NCBI RefSeq assembly: GCF_018130165.1 | Contig: NZ_JAFCLZ010000023.1 | Coordinates: forward strand, 1-64,000 | DNA from: Bradyrhizobium sp. JYMT SZCCT0180 | Lineage (GTDB): Bacteria > Pseudomonadota > Alphaproteobacteria > Rhizobiales > Xanthobacteraceae | Direction: 5' to 3' | Length of the DNA: 64,000 nucleotides | Part shown: in pieces, positions 45,081 through 53,883 of the stretch | Layout of the letters: every line of letters starts with the position of its first letter | How positions within the stretch are numbered: the stretch's first letter is position 1 | Notes under the pieces: generated by a model | What the model was told of the DNA's origin: nothing | Seen by the model: only the letters and a program-made list of their open reading frames with translations | Database searches by the model: none | Position numbers and translations under genes: made by a program

Positions 45081-46826
45081 ATGGCAGCTGCTCCCGGTGT
45101 CCGGCAGTCCGAACTCGGTATTGCGCTGCGCGCCTGTCGCAACGCGTTTATCGGCGTCGGCGTCATGAGCTGCATGATCAATCTGCTGTATCTGACCGGC
45201 TCGATTTTCATGCTGGAGGTCTATGACCGCGTGATTCCGAGCCGGAGCGTGCCGACCCTGATCGGCCTGGTCGTGCTCGCCGGCGGACTCTACGTCGCCC
45301 AGGGTGGCCTCGACCTGATCCGGGGCCGGATTCTCGGCCGCATCGGCACCGCGCTCGATGAAGCCATCAATGCCCGCGTGTTCGATACCATCGTGCGCCT
45401 GCCGCTGATGGTGGGCGCCCGCAATGAAGGTCTGCAACCGCTGCGCGACCTTGATAACGTGCGCTCCTTTCTCGGCAGCCAGGGGCCGGGCGCGTTTTTC
45501 GATCTGCCCTGGCTGCCGTTCTACCTCGCGATCTGTTTCGCATTCCACTGGCTGCTGGGTCTGACCGCACTGATCGGCGCCATCATCCTGGTGATCCTCA
45601 CCGTGATCACCGAAGTGATGTCGCGCCAGCCGGCCAAGGACGCCATGACGCTGGCGGCGCGGCGCAACGATCTGGCGGCAACCAGCCGGCGCAACGCCGA
45701 AGTGCTGGTCGCGATGGGCATGGCCGGGCGGCTGACCAAGCGCTGGACCGAAGCCAACGAGACCTATCTGGCCAGCAATCAGCGTGCCAGCGACGTCGCG
45801 GGCGGCCTCGGCGCTATCGCCAAGGTGCTGCGCATGATGCTGCAATCGGCGGTGCTGGCGGTCGGCGCCTATCTGGTGATCCATCAGGAGGCGTCCGGCG
45901 GTATCATCATCGCAGGCTCGATCCTGAGCGCGCGGGCGCTGGCGCCGGTCGATCTGGCGATCGCGCACTGGAAGGGCTTTGTCGCGGCGCGCCAGAGCTG
46001 GCATCGCCTCAACAAACTGCTTGAACAGATCCCGGCGCAGAACACCCAGACCTTGCTGCAAAGTCCCACCAAGCGCTTGTCGGTCGAGGGCGTCACCATC
46101 GTGCCTCCCGGCGATCAGCGGGTCATCGTCCAGGATGTCACTTTCGCGGTCGAGGCCGGCACCGGCGTCGGCGTGATCGGGCCCAGCGGATCGGGCAAGT
46201 CGTCGCTGATCCGCGCACTGGTCGGCGTCTGGGTGCCGGTGCGCGGCAAGGTGCGGCTCGATGGCGCCGCGCTCGACCAATGGTCGTCAGACGTGATCGG
46301 CCGTCACGTCGGCTATCTGCCGCAGGACGTCGAATTGTTCGCCGGCTCGATCGCCCAGAATATTTCCCGTTTCGATCCCGACGCCAAATCGGATGCGATC
46401 ATCACCGCGGCCAAGGAGGCCGGCGTGCACGACATGATCATCAAGATGCGCGAGGGCTATGACACCCAGATTGGCGAGCAGGGAACCGCGTTGTCGGCCG
46501 GGCAGGCGCAGCGCGTCGGGCTGGCGCGTGCGCTGTTTGGCCATCCCTTCCTGATCGTGCTCGACGAGCCCAACTCCAACCTCGACACCGAGGGCGACGA
46601 GGCGCTGACCCGTGCGGTTCGCGGCGCGCGCGAGCGCGGCGCCATCGTGATCGTGGTGGCGCACCGGCCGATCGGCATCGAGGCGGTGGACCAATTGCTG
46701 GTGCTGAAGGACGGCCGCATGCAGGCGTTCGGGCCGAAGGAAACCGTTCTCGGCCAGGTGCTGCAGCGCGCCGTCCCGCCGCCGCCCGCACCGATCAAGA
46801 TCGTTGCCCCGGGAGCCAAATCATGA
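45081..46826 (+). CDS. Type I secretion ABC transporter (PrtD/AprD-like)
   Basis: The ATG at 45081 gives 581 residues; a TTG 18 bases upstream is possible. Membrane spans occupy about residues 25-290, followed by the ATPase domain with Walker A GPSGSGKSS near 367, signature LSAGQAQRVGLARAL near 470 and Walker B IVLDEPNSNLD near 493. No N-terminal peptidase (C39) domain is present, so it belongs to the PrtD-like group that exports proteins with uncleaved C-terminal signals. The HlyD gene overlaps its stop. The VCBS protein at 27413 is the only obvious candidate substrate in the window. Confidence 0.93.
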   Translation: MAAAPGVRQSELGIALRACRNAFIGVGVMSCMINLLYLTGSIFMLEVYDRVIPSRSVPTLIGLVVLAGGLYVAQGGLDLIRGRILGRIGTALDEAINARVFDTIVRLPLMVGARNEGLQPLRDLDNVRSFLGSQGPGAFFDLPWLPFYLAICFAFHWLLGLTALIGAIILVILTVITEVMSRQPAKDAMTLAARRNDLAATSRRNAEVLVAMGMAGRLTKRWTEANETYLASNQRASDVAGGLGAIAKVLRMMLQSAVLAVGAYLVIHQEASGGIIIAGSILSARALAPVDLAIAHWKGFVAARQSWHRLNKLLEQIPAQNTQTLLQSPTKRLSVEGVTIVPPGDQRVIVQDVTFAVEAGTGVGVIGPSGSGKSSLIRALVGVWVPVRGKVRLDGAALDQWSSDVIGRHVGYLPQDVELFAGSIAQNISRFDPDAKSDAIITAAKEAGVHDMIIKMREGYDTQIGEQGTALSAGQAQRVGLARALFGHPFLIVLDEPNSNLDTEGDEALTRAVRGARERGAIVIVVAHRPIGIEAVDQLLVLKDGRMQAFGPKETVLGQVLQRAVPPPPAPIKIVAPGAKS

Positions 46827-48133
46827 GCGAGGAGTTGAAAGGCGCACGCCGTTCGATACGGTCGCATCTGGTGGTCGGCCTGGCGCTGATGCTGGTGCTG
46901 GTGGGCGGATTCGGCGGATGGGCCTCGACGGTGCCGATCTCGGGCGCGCTGATCGCGCCGGGATCGGTAGTGGTCGATTCCAACGTCAAGAAGGTGCAGC
47001 ACCCGACCGGTGGCGTGGTCGGCGAAGTGCGGGTGCGCGACGGCGATACCGTCAAGGCCGGTGATGTCGTGGTTCGTCTCGACGAGACCGTGGTCAAGGC
47101 GAGCCTGGCGATCGTCGTCAAAACCCTCAACGGATTGTTGGCGCGCGCAGCCCGGCTGGAGGCCGAACAGCGCGGCACCGACAAGATCAAGTTCCCCCCG
47201 ATGCTGGCCGATCGCGCCGACGATCCCGACGTCAGGGACGTCATGGCGAGCGAAACCAAATTGTTCGAGGTTCGTGTCCACGGCCGCGCCGGGCAAAAGG
47301 CCCAGCTGCGCGAGCGGGTCATGCAACTCAATGAGGAAATCGAGGGCCTCTCGGCGCAGGAGAAAGCCAAGGACAAGGAAATCGCACTGGTCGAAAAGGA
47401 ACTGGTCGGCGTCCGCCAGCTCTACGACCAGCGGCTGATCCAGATTTCGCGCCTGACCACGCTGGAGCGCGATTCCGCCCGCCTGTCGGGCGAGCGCGCG
47501 CAGTACATCGCCTCGCGCGCGCAGGCCAAGGGCAAGATCACCGAGACCGAGCTGCAGATCATCCAGATCGACAAGGAGCTGGTCAGCGAGGTTTCCAAGG
47601 ATTTGCGCGAGACCAACGACAAGATCGGCGAGTTCGTCGAGCGCAAGGTCACCGCGGAAGATCAGCTCCGCCGCATCGACATCCGGGCGCCGCAGGCCGG
47701 CATGGTGCTGCAATCGACGGTGCATACCGTCGGCGGCGTGATCACGGCCGGCGACGCCATCATGATGATCGTGCCGCAGGCCGAGGATCTCTCGGTCGAG
47801 GCCAAGGTCAATCCGCAGGACATCGACAAGCTGCAGATCGGCCAGAAGACATTGCTGCGGCTATCGGCCTTCAACCAGCACACCACGCCGGAACTGAACG
47901 GCAAGGTCACCAGGGTGTCGGCCGACGTCACCACCGAGCAGCGGACCGGGCAAACCTATTACACGATCCGCGTCTCGATGCCGCCGGAAGAAGTCGCCCG
48001 CCTCGGCTCCAACAACAAGCTGATCCCGGGCATGCCGGTGGAAGCCTTCGTGCAAACCGGCGACCGCACCATGTTCTCGTATCTGATGAAGCCGCTGAGC
48101 GATCAGCTGATGCGTTCGTTCAGAGAGAAGTAG
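46823..48133 (+). CDS. HlyD-family type I secretion adaptor
   Basis: This 436-residue protein has a single N-terminal span (LVVGLALMLVLVGGFGGWAS, about residues 13-32), then a lipoyl/barrel region and a long coiled coil at about 150-290. The closing HlyD motif RAPQAGMVLQSTVHTVGGVI lies near residue 290. It links the inner-membrane ABC transporter to an outer-membrane TolC protein. Its ATG overlaps the transporter stop. No tolC gene is nearby, so the outer-membrane channel must be encoded elsewhere. Confidence 0.94.
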   Translation: MSEELKGARRSIRSHLVVGLALMLVLVGGFGGWASTVPISGALIAPGSVVVDSNVKKVQHPTGGVVGEVRVRDGDTVKAGDVVVRLDETVVKASLAIVVKTLNGLLARAARLEAEQRGTDKIKFPPMLADRADDPDVRDVMASETKLFEVRVHGRAGQKAQLRERVMQLNEEIEGLSAQEKAKDKEIALVEKELVGVRQLYDQRLIQISRLTTLERDSARLSGERAQYIASRAQAKGKITETELQIIQIDKELVSEVSKDLRETNDKIGEFVERKVTAEDQLRRIDIRAPQAGMVLQSTVHTVGGVITAGDAIMMIVPQAEDLSVEAKVNPQDIDKLQIGQKTLLRLSAFNQHTTPELNGKVTRVSADVTTEQRTGQTYYTIRVSMPPEEVARLGSNNKLIPGMPVEAFVQTGDRTMFSYLMKPLSDQLMRSFREK

Positions 48134-48139
48134 TTCGTC

Positions 48140-48259
48140 GTCGTCCCGGCGAACGCCGGGACCCATACGCCGTGTCGGTAGTTGCGAGAGACGGTGTTCG
48201 ACGACTTTGCCTAACCACGAAAGCCCGTGGTTATGGGTCCCGGCCTTCGCCGGGACGAC
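48140..48259. repeat. 120-bp palindromic intergenic repeat, copy 2
   Basis: The ends are GTCGTCCCGG and CCGGGACGAC, and the core contains GTTCGACGACTT and GTGGTTATGGGTCCCGG, shared with copy 1. It begins six bases after the HlyD stop and ends 12 bases before the stop of the convergent gene at 48272, so it fills the spacer almost exactly. Confidence 0.85.
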
Positions 48260-48271
48260 ACTGATGGCCGA

Positions 48272-48694
48272 TCAATAGCACCGCGTGATGTTGATGGTCG
48301 TCTGGCCATTGCGTCCGGGAACCGTGACGGGTTCCGAGGAGCAGCTCGACACATAGGGCCGGTCGGACGGCACAACGTTCGGCGGATAGCGATGCGCCCA
48401 ATCCCATGGCACGTCATAAGTATAGGTGTAACGGATATCGCGCGTGGTGGACTGCGGCGCCTCGACCACGGTCTCGCCATTCGAGGGCGAATAGTAATAG
48501 CCGCCGCCTCCTGGCCAGTAGGTCCCGACGTTGTGGCGGCGGTGATGTCCGAAACCGTGGACGGCCGACGAAGGGGGACCCGAACGCACGCCACCTGGCG
48601 CTGTTCCGGACCGTGCGAATGTATCGCCTGCGGCAAGCAAAAGCGCGGCTGCGCTGAGAGACGCGACAAGAGCCGAATGCATACTATAAGCCAT
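48272..48694 (-). CDS. Secreted hypothetical protein
   Basis: Starting at 48694 (MAYSMHSALV) gives 140 residues with a signal peptide ending near DTFARS. The mature part is rich in Gly, Ser, Pro, His and Tyr, with a HHRRHN stretch, a GGGGYYY stretch and two Cys residues near the end (SSCSSEP and NITRCY) that could form a disulfide. No domain is recognised. It is flanked on both sides by copies of the 120-bp repeat. Confidence 0.75.
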   Translation of the reverse strand: MAYSMHSALVASLSAAALLLAAGDTFARSGTAPGGVRSGPPSSAVHGFGHHRRHNVGTYWPGGGGYYYSPSNGETVVEAPQSTTRDIRYTYTYDVPWDWAHRYPPNVVPSDRPYVSSCSSEPVTVPGRNGQTTINITRCY

Positions 48695-48862
48695 GGCACA
48701 TACCAATCGTTGGTTTCCAGGCGGCTCCCCCAAGCCGCTCCCTGATGTACGCTAGGTCGGGCATTTCGCGCCCGCAAACGCATACTTAATGATTGGTTAA
48801 GATGTAACGTTAATAGGGTCGTCTTTCGAGTGAATCCTGCCGTAGTGGCTCAATAAACCGCC

Positions 48863-48981
48863 GTCGTCCCGGCGAACGCCGGGACCCATACCGCGTTGTG
48901 CTGTCGGTTAGGCAAGGTGGCAGACGCCTTCCGCAACAACAACGTTCGGTGGCTGTGGGTCCCGGCATTCGCCGGGACGAC
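48863..48981. repeat. 120-bp palindromic intergenic repeat, copy 3
   Basis: GTCGTCCCGG and CCGGGACGAC form the ends. The flanking hairpins are conserved, but the core has diverged from copies 1, 2 and 4. It is the only copy not in a convergent spacer: it lies between two minus-strand genes, just downstream of the VOC gene. Confidence 0.8.
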
Positions 48982-48986
48982 GCTAG

Positions 48987-49877
48987 TTACCGCCGGTCAT
49001 ATTCGTCAGGTCCCATCGCCCAGGCCCATTGTTCGTGGCCGGGTGCGTAGGTGCGGTTGGTCTCCGCCGGGTTGCGGTTGACCAGCGGCCGCATGAACAT
49101 CGGGTGCGTGGCGCTGCGTACCTCGTGCTCGACCGTGAACAGATGCTTGCCGCTGTCGAGGTCGACGATGTCCTTGAAGCGGTACTGGTACGGATTGTCC
49201 TCCTGCGAGACCAGATTGCGCTCCAGCAGCTTGCGGTAGGGACCCGAGAAATTGGTGATGTAGATCTGCACGTGGTGGCCGTCGAATTCCGGCTGCTTCC
49301 GGTCGGTCTCGCGGAACTGCAGATATTGATCCTTGCCGACCTTGACGCGCGCCGTGGCGCCGTCGCCGTTTTTTAGTTCGGCCGGCATCCCCATGATCTC
49401 GGGGTAGAAGCCGCAAATGGCTTTCGCTGTCCCAACCGGCACGTCGAACTCGACATAGGGAATGCCGAGCGTGATGCGCCCGAAGCGCGCAGCGTCCGGC
49501 TCATAGCAGCGCACGCGATTGCCCCACGGGCAGATCGCTTCGACATAATCATTGTGTTCGCGATACGCGAATTTGGTGCCTTCGAGCTTTTTGGCGACCG
49601 ACGCCAGCCGTTCGAGCAGCGCGTCGCGGCCGGAGATCACGATGCCGGTATGGCCGCGCAGCACCTGCGCCTCACCATCAGGCAGATGAAACTGGCTCTT
49701 GCCGACATTCACCCACATGTTGCTGTCCGACACCATCAGATAGGGATCGCGCGTCAGTCCGAGCCCGGTGACATAGAACAACGTCGCCAGGCGCTGATCG
49801 GGCACGAAGACATTGACGTGTTCGAAATGGATCGAGTTGCCGAGGTCTTCTGCGGCGCGGTCGAACGGCTGTTGCAT
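48987..49877 (-). CDS. VOC (glyoxalase/extradiol dioxygenase-fold) protein
   Basis: The ATG at 49877 follows GGGGGATCGCAGCC and gives 296 residues; the longer upstream frame runs into unrelated sequence. Two VOC-type halves are visible, the first starting HFEHVNVFVPDQRLATLFY near residue 16 and the second IPYVEFDVPVGTAKAICGFY near 130. The fold hosts metal-dependent dioxygenases, isomerases and glyoxalases. Candidate metal ligands include the His near residue 16, but the activity is unassigned. It is divergent from the HD-domain gene, with a 165-bp spacer. Confidence 0.85.
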   Translation of the reverse strand: MQQPFDRAAEDLGNSIHFEHVNVFVPDQRLATLFYVTGLGLTRDPYLMVSDSNMWVNVGKSQFHLPDGEAQVLRGHTGIVISGRDALLERLASVAKKLEGTKFAYREHNDYVEAICPWGNRVRCYEPDAARFGRITLGIPYVEFDVPVGTAKAICGFYPEIMGMPAELKNGDGATARVKVGKDQYLQFRETDRKQPEFDGHHVQIYITNFSGPYRKLLERNLVSQEDNPYQYRFKDIVDLDSGKHLFTVEHEVRSATHPMFMRPLVNRNPAETNRTYAPGHEQWAWAMGPDEYDRR

Positions 49878-50042
49878 GGCTGCGATCCCCCGAGGTTTCG
49901 GCGGATTATAGTCAGGCGCGGTGCCATGATCCAGCCGTCGCCGCGACCAGCAGGTATCTTCCCCGAGCACATCACGGGTGATCAGACATTTCGATGGGTG
50001 CGGCGGATATACCCGGCCGGTCGTGCAGGGTTTGGTGATAGG

Positions 50043-50984
50043 ATGGTTTCGATAAGTGAGCGATCGGAAAGCCGGGATGCCGCGGCGCAGGCCGTCGTCG
50101 CGGCGCGACCACAGACGGGAGCGGGTGCCGAGATGATCACAATCCCCCAATTGACCGCGCAAGCCCTGGGTTCGTTCCTGTCACGGGAAACCGAGGGACG
50201 GTTCGGCTCCTCGCATTCCGATTTGACGAAACTGCTGCCTTTTGCCGCGAAGCTGGCCCTGGAGTGCATCGGCAACAGCGATGCGCTGTATCACAACATC
50301 GAACACACCATGCTGGTGACGCTGGTGGGCCACGACATCCTGGTCGGCCGCGCGCTGGCGCGCCACACCACGGCCGACGATTACGCCAACTTCATCATGG
50401 CCTGCCTCGCCCACGATATCGGATATGTCCGCGGTGTCGTCCAGGGCGACGAGGATGATGCCTTTGTTGCCGATCTCAGCGGCCGCAAGATCCATCTGCC
50501 GGTTGGATCGTCCGACGCGGCGCTCGCGCCCTACCATGTCGACCGTTCAAAGCTGTTCGTGATCGAGCGGCTCGATACCATGGACGAAGTGGACGCGGCC
50601 CGGATTTCCCGGGCGATCGAATACACCCGCTTTCCCTATGCCACGAGTCCGAACGACGGTGATGACCTCAACGAGGAGGAGGGATTGCTGCTGCGTGCGG
50701 CCGATCTGATCGGCCAGCTCGGCGACCCCAACTACATGCGCAAGTCGAATGCGCTGTTTTACGAATTCGAGGAAATCGGAATGAACAAGACGCTGGGCTA
50801 CGCCACGCCCGCCGACATCGTCTATCGATTCCCGCAGTTTTATTGGACCAACGTCGCGCCGCAGATCCAGCTTGCGATCCGCTATCTCAACGTCACCTCC
50901 AGCGGCCGGCAATGGATCGCCAATTTACACAGCAACGTGTTCCGGGCGGAGCGGGAGGTGAACCTGTCCGGACCGCAGCGATAG
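50043..50984 (+). CDS. HD-domain metal-dependent phosphohydrolase-like protein
   Basis: Starting at ATG 50043 gives 313 residues; ATG 50133 (MITIPQLTAQ) is an alternative. The HD-type metal residues appear in LYHNIEHTML and LAHDIGYVRG, about 25-35 residues apart, as in HD/PDEase hydrolases. The remainder is mostly helical, without membrane spans. The family hydrolyses nucleotides, cyclic nucleotides or phosphates; with a cyclase nearby a phosphodiesterase role is conceivable but unproven. Copy 4 of the 120-bp repeat follows its stop. Confidence 0.85.
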   Translation: MVSISERSESRDAAAQAVVAARPQTGAGAEMITIPQLTAQALGSFLSRETEGRFGSSHSDLTKLLPFAAKLALECIGNSDALYHNIEHTMLVTLVGHDILVGRALARHTTADDYANFIMACLAHDIGYVRGVVQGDEDDAFVADLSGRKIHLPVGSSDAALAPYHVDRSKLFVIERLDTMDEVDAARISRAIEYTRFPYATSPNDGDDLNEEEGLLLRAADLIGQLGDPNYMRKSNALFYEFEEIGMNKTLGYATPADIVYRFPQFYWTNVAPQIQLAIRYLNVTSSGRQWIANLHSNVFRAEREVNLSGPQR

Positions 50985-51010
50985 AGCGGCGCGCGGTCAT
51001 GACCTGGCGG

Positions 51011-51130
51011 ATATCCCGGCGAAGGCCGGGACCCATAACCACAGGCTTCAGTGACTAGGCAAAGTCGTCGAACAGCGTCTTTCAAAACAAAGGACACGGA
51101 GTATGGGTCCCGGCTCAAGGCCGGGACGAC
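51011..51130. repeat. 120-bp palindromic intergenic repeat, copy 4 (inverted)
   Basis: Read on the minus strand it aligns with copies 1 and 2, including GTTCGACGACTTTGCCTA and GTGGTTATGGGTCCCGG. Its right end CCGGGACGAC is intact and its left end is slightly degenerate (ATATCCCGG). It fills a convergent spacer between the HD-domain gene and pncC. Confidence 0.85.
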
Positions 51131-51138
51131 GATGGTGG

Positions 51139-51621
51139 TTATCGCGACAAATTCTCCAGCAACAGGCTCAGCGCCGTGCTCGCAAACTTCTGCATGTTCG
51201 CCTGCCGGTCAGCGCTGCCGGTCTCGAGCGTGAACACCGCATTCTGCGGGCCCGCCACCGCCATGCAGCTGTGGCCGGCGGCGTCGCCGTAGCGGTTGCC
51301 GGTCGGTCCCGTGGCGCCGGTCTCGGACAGGCCCCAGTCGGTGGCGAAGCGCTGGCGCACCTGGCTCGCCAGCAGTTTGGCATAGGGCTCCGACGCCGAG
51401 CGGAGGCCTTTCATCGCCTCATCGGAAATGTCCATCAGGATGCGCCGTGCGTCGCGGGTGTAGACCACGCCGCCGCCGAGGAAATAGGCGGATGCGCCGG
51501 GCACCGACAGCAGCGCCGCCGAGATCAGGCCGCCGGTCGAGGATTCCGCGATCGCAATCGTCTGTTTCCGCTCGATCAGTTTGACGGCGATCTTCTCGGC
51601 GATACCAACGAGTTCTTTCAT
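51139..51621 (-). CDS. pncC: Nicotinamide-nucleotide amidohydrolase PncC (CinA C-terminal family)
   Basis: This 160-residue protein is the stand-alone CinA C-terminal domain. The AESSTGGLISAALLSVPGAS motif near residue 25 and GLSETGATGPTG near residue 100 are family hallmarks. PncC deamidates nicotinamide mononucleotide to nicotinate mononucleotide in NAD recycling. It follows the MBL hydrolase gene by six bases and is probably co-transcribed. The length is normal for the family. Confidence 0.93.
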   Translation of the reverse strand: MKELVGIAEKIAVKLIERKQTIAIAESSTGGLISAALLSVPGASAYFLGGGVVYTRDARRILMDISDEAMKGLRSASEPYAKLLASQVRQRFATDWGLSETGATGPTGNRYGDAAGHSCMAVAGPQNAVFTLETGSADRQANMQKFASTALSLLLENLSR

Positions 51622-51627
51622 CTGTTC

Positions 51628-52626
51628 TCAACTCCGGCGCAGCATGCGTTTCAGCAACGACTTCTTGTCGGGCTTGTCCGCCAGCGAATGATAGACGACG
51701 CGAATGAAGTTCTTGGAGGCGATCTCGGTCGGCGCCCATTTCGTGTCGAGATCGGCGAACGGCTTGGCGGCCAGCACGTCGTCTTCGCTCTTGCCTTCCT
51801 TCACCAGCTTGGCCATGCGGTCCCGCGCGGTGACCAGCATGGCGCGATACTCGGTCAGAGCTGCCTTGTCGGCGATCGGGCCGTGGCCCGGCACGATGCG
51901 GCTCTTGGCGTTGGTCATTTTGAGATAGGCGTTGGCTGCCGCGATCATGCCCTTGATGTTGCCGCCATTGGCGAAGTCGATGTTGGGATAGCGGCCATTG
52001 GTGAAGGTGTCGCCGGTCGACAGCACATTGGCGGTCTTGAACCACACATAGGTGTCGCCGTCGGTATGGGCGTGGGCGATGTGCTGGAGTTCGGCGACGC
52101 GGCCGGGCAGGCGGAGCTTGAGCGTCCCGCCGGCATAGGTCTTCTTCGGCAGCGCGCCGGCTGCGGCCGGTGGTGTCTTGACGCCGGTCAGGCCGTTGGT
52201 GGTTCCCTCCGCCAGGCGAATCTTGACGTTGACGTCGGAGACGATGGTGACGCCGTCCTTGGCGAAGGCCTCATTCCCGCCGGTGTGGTCGCCGTGATAA
52301 TGCGTGTTGACAAGATACTTGATCGGCAGGTTCGAGATGGTCGATATCGCAGCCTTGATCTTGTCGTGCAGCGGCGCGAACTGGCCGTCGACCATGATGA
52401 TGCCGGTTTTGCCGACCGCCACCGTGATGTTCCCGCCCTGACCCTCGAGCATGTAGACGTTGTCGCCGAGATCGGTGGTCTTGATCTCGACCTTGGAGAA
52501 ATCGACCTGCGGGGGTGCGGCAGGCGGGGCAGGGGGAGCTGTCTGCGCCAAGGCGCCGCCAGCAGCAAAGACCGCGCCAGCCAGCAAAAGGGTGATGGCA
52601 ACCGCCGTGCTTCCAGTCCGAATCAT
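51628..52626 (-). CDS. Secreted MBL-fold metallohydrolase
   Basis: The ATG at 52626 lies six bases after AGGAG and gives 332 residues with a signal peptide ending near GGALAQ. The metal-binding motif HYHGDHTGG near residue 106 is canonical for metallo-beta-lactamase-fold hydrolases. HAHTDGD near 180 and GHGPIADK near 230 supply further ligands. It is periplasmic, and could be a lactonase, thioesterase or related hydrolase. It is the first gene of a pair with pncC; the functional link is not obvious. Confidence 0.92.
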   Translation of the reverse strand: MIRTGSTAVAITLLLAGAVFAAGGALAQTAPPAPPAAPPQVDFSKVEIKTTDLGDNVYMLEGQGGNITVAVGKTGIIMVDGQFAPLHDKIKAAISTISNLPIKYLVNTHYHGDHTGGNEAFAKDGVTIVSDVNVKIRLAEGTTNGLTGVKTPPAAAGALPKKTYAGGTLKLRLPGRVAELQHIAHAHTDGDTYVWFKTANVLSTGDTFTNGRYPNIDFANGGNIKGMIAAANAYLKMTNAKSRIVPGHGPIADKAALTEYRAMLVTARDRMAKLVKEGKSEDDVLAAKPFADLDTKWAPTEIASKNFIRVVYHSLADKPDKKSLLKRMLRRS

Positions 52627-52797
52627 CAAAATCTCCTAAGGGCCGACCCATGTTTTCCTAGCACAGGGGGCTAGCGTTTGCCGAGTTGCGGCGCACCGGC
52701 CAGCCTGCTTGAATGCGGCCAAAGAACCAAGCGGCGCGGCTAACAAGATGCCGTGAGACCGCGGGCGCGCACGAGGAAACATGCCCGAGGAAACGTC

Positions 52798-53883
52798 ATG
52801 ACGTCACCGATCGCAGGCGGCGTGGATTGCGACCTGCATCCCGCGGTGCCCCATCTGACCAGCCTGCTGCCGTATATGAACGACTACTGGCGCGACCAGG
52901 TGACGACGCGCGGCATGACCGATCTGGTGTCGCAATCCTATCCGGCCAATTCGCCGATCAGCGCGCGCCCCGACTGGCGCCCGGCGCAGGGCAAGCCGGG
53001 CTCCAGCCTCAGCGATATGCAAAAGCAGGCGCTCGATCGGTTTCAGGTCAGCTACGGCATCTGCAATCCCTTGTACGGCGTGCAGATGGTGTTTTCCGAG
53101 GACATGCAGGACGCCTTCTGCCGCGCGCTGAACGATTGGCTGGTGCAAGAGTGGCTCAACAAGGATTCCCGCCTGCGCGGCTCGATCGTGATCCCGACCC
53201 AGAGCGTGGAAAAAGCGGTCGCCGAAATCGAGCGCTGTGCCAAAGACCCGCGTTTCGTACAGGTGCTGATGCTTGTGATGGGCGACATGCCGCTCGGCAA
53301 GCGCGCCTATTGGCCGATCTATGCCGCCGCCGAGCGGCTCGGGCTGGCCGTCGGCATCCACGCCGGCTCCGCCTATCACAACCCGCCGACCTCGGTCGGC
53401 TGGGGTTCCTATCATGTCGAGGATTACGTCGCGCAGGCGCAGGCGTTCCAGACCCAGTTGACCAGCCTGATCGTGGAGGGCGTATTCGCGCGGCATCCAA
53501 AGCTGAAGATGGTGATGCTGGAAAGTGGCTTCACCTGGCTGCCGTCATATCTGTGGCGGCTGCACAAGTTCTGGCGCGGGGTGCGGATGGAAACGCCCTG
53601 GGTCGACCGCGCGCCCTCGGAAATTGTGCGCAGCAACATCCGCTTTTCGCTGCAGCCGGTCGACGCGCCGCCGGATCCCGCCACGTTAAATCGCCTGTTC
53701 GACCATATGCAGTCGGACGAATTGCTCCTATTCTCGACCGACTATCCGCACTGGCAATTCGACGGCGACGAGGTGCTGCCGGAGGGGATTTCGGAAGGTC
53801 TTGTTCGCAAGATCATGATCGATAATCCGCACGCGACCTATCCTCGTCTCACGCAGCCCGCGATCAAGGAGGCAACGCCATGA
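52798..53883 (+). CDS. ACMSD-type amidohydrolase-family protein 1
   Basis: The ATG at 52798 follows GAGGAAACGTC and gives 361 residues; the longer upstream frame is rejected. The N-terminal VDCDLHPAVP region, GIHAGSAYHNPP in the middle and FSTDYPHWQFD near the C-terminus give the metal-binding pattern of the Amidohydro_2/ACMSD-like branch. A Cys or Leu stands where many members have a second early His (DxHxH reads DCDLHP). The gene overlaps the next amidohydrolase by four bases. The enzyme probably acts in degradation of an aromatic or cyclic acid. Confidence 0.87.
   Translation: MTSPIAGGVDCDLHPAVPHLTSLLPYMNDYWRDQVTTRGMTDLVSQSYPANSPISARPDWRPAQGKPGSSLSDMQKQALDRFQVSYGICNPLYGVQMVFSEDMQDAFCRALNDWLVQEWLNKDSRLRGSIVIPTQSVEKAVAEIERCAKDPRFVQVLMLVMGDMPLGKRAYWPIYAAAERLGLAVGIHAGSAYHNPPTSVGWGSYHVEDYVAQAQAFQTQLTSLIVEGVFARHPKLKMVMLESGFTWLPSYLWRLHKFWRGVRMETPWVDRAPSEIVRSNIRFSLQPVDAPPDPATLNRLFDHMQSDELLLFSTDYPHWQFDGDEVLPEGISEGLVRKIMIDNPHATYPRLTQPAIKEATP

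Noticed and set aside
48140..48981. The hypothetical gene at 48272 bracketed by two copies of the 120-bp repeat, as a composite mobile unit
   Set aside because: The same repeat occurs elsewhere with no enclosed gene, both copies have the same orientation, and no target duplication is visible.
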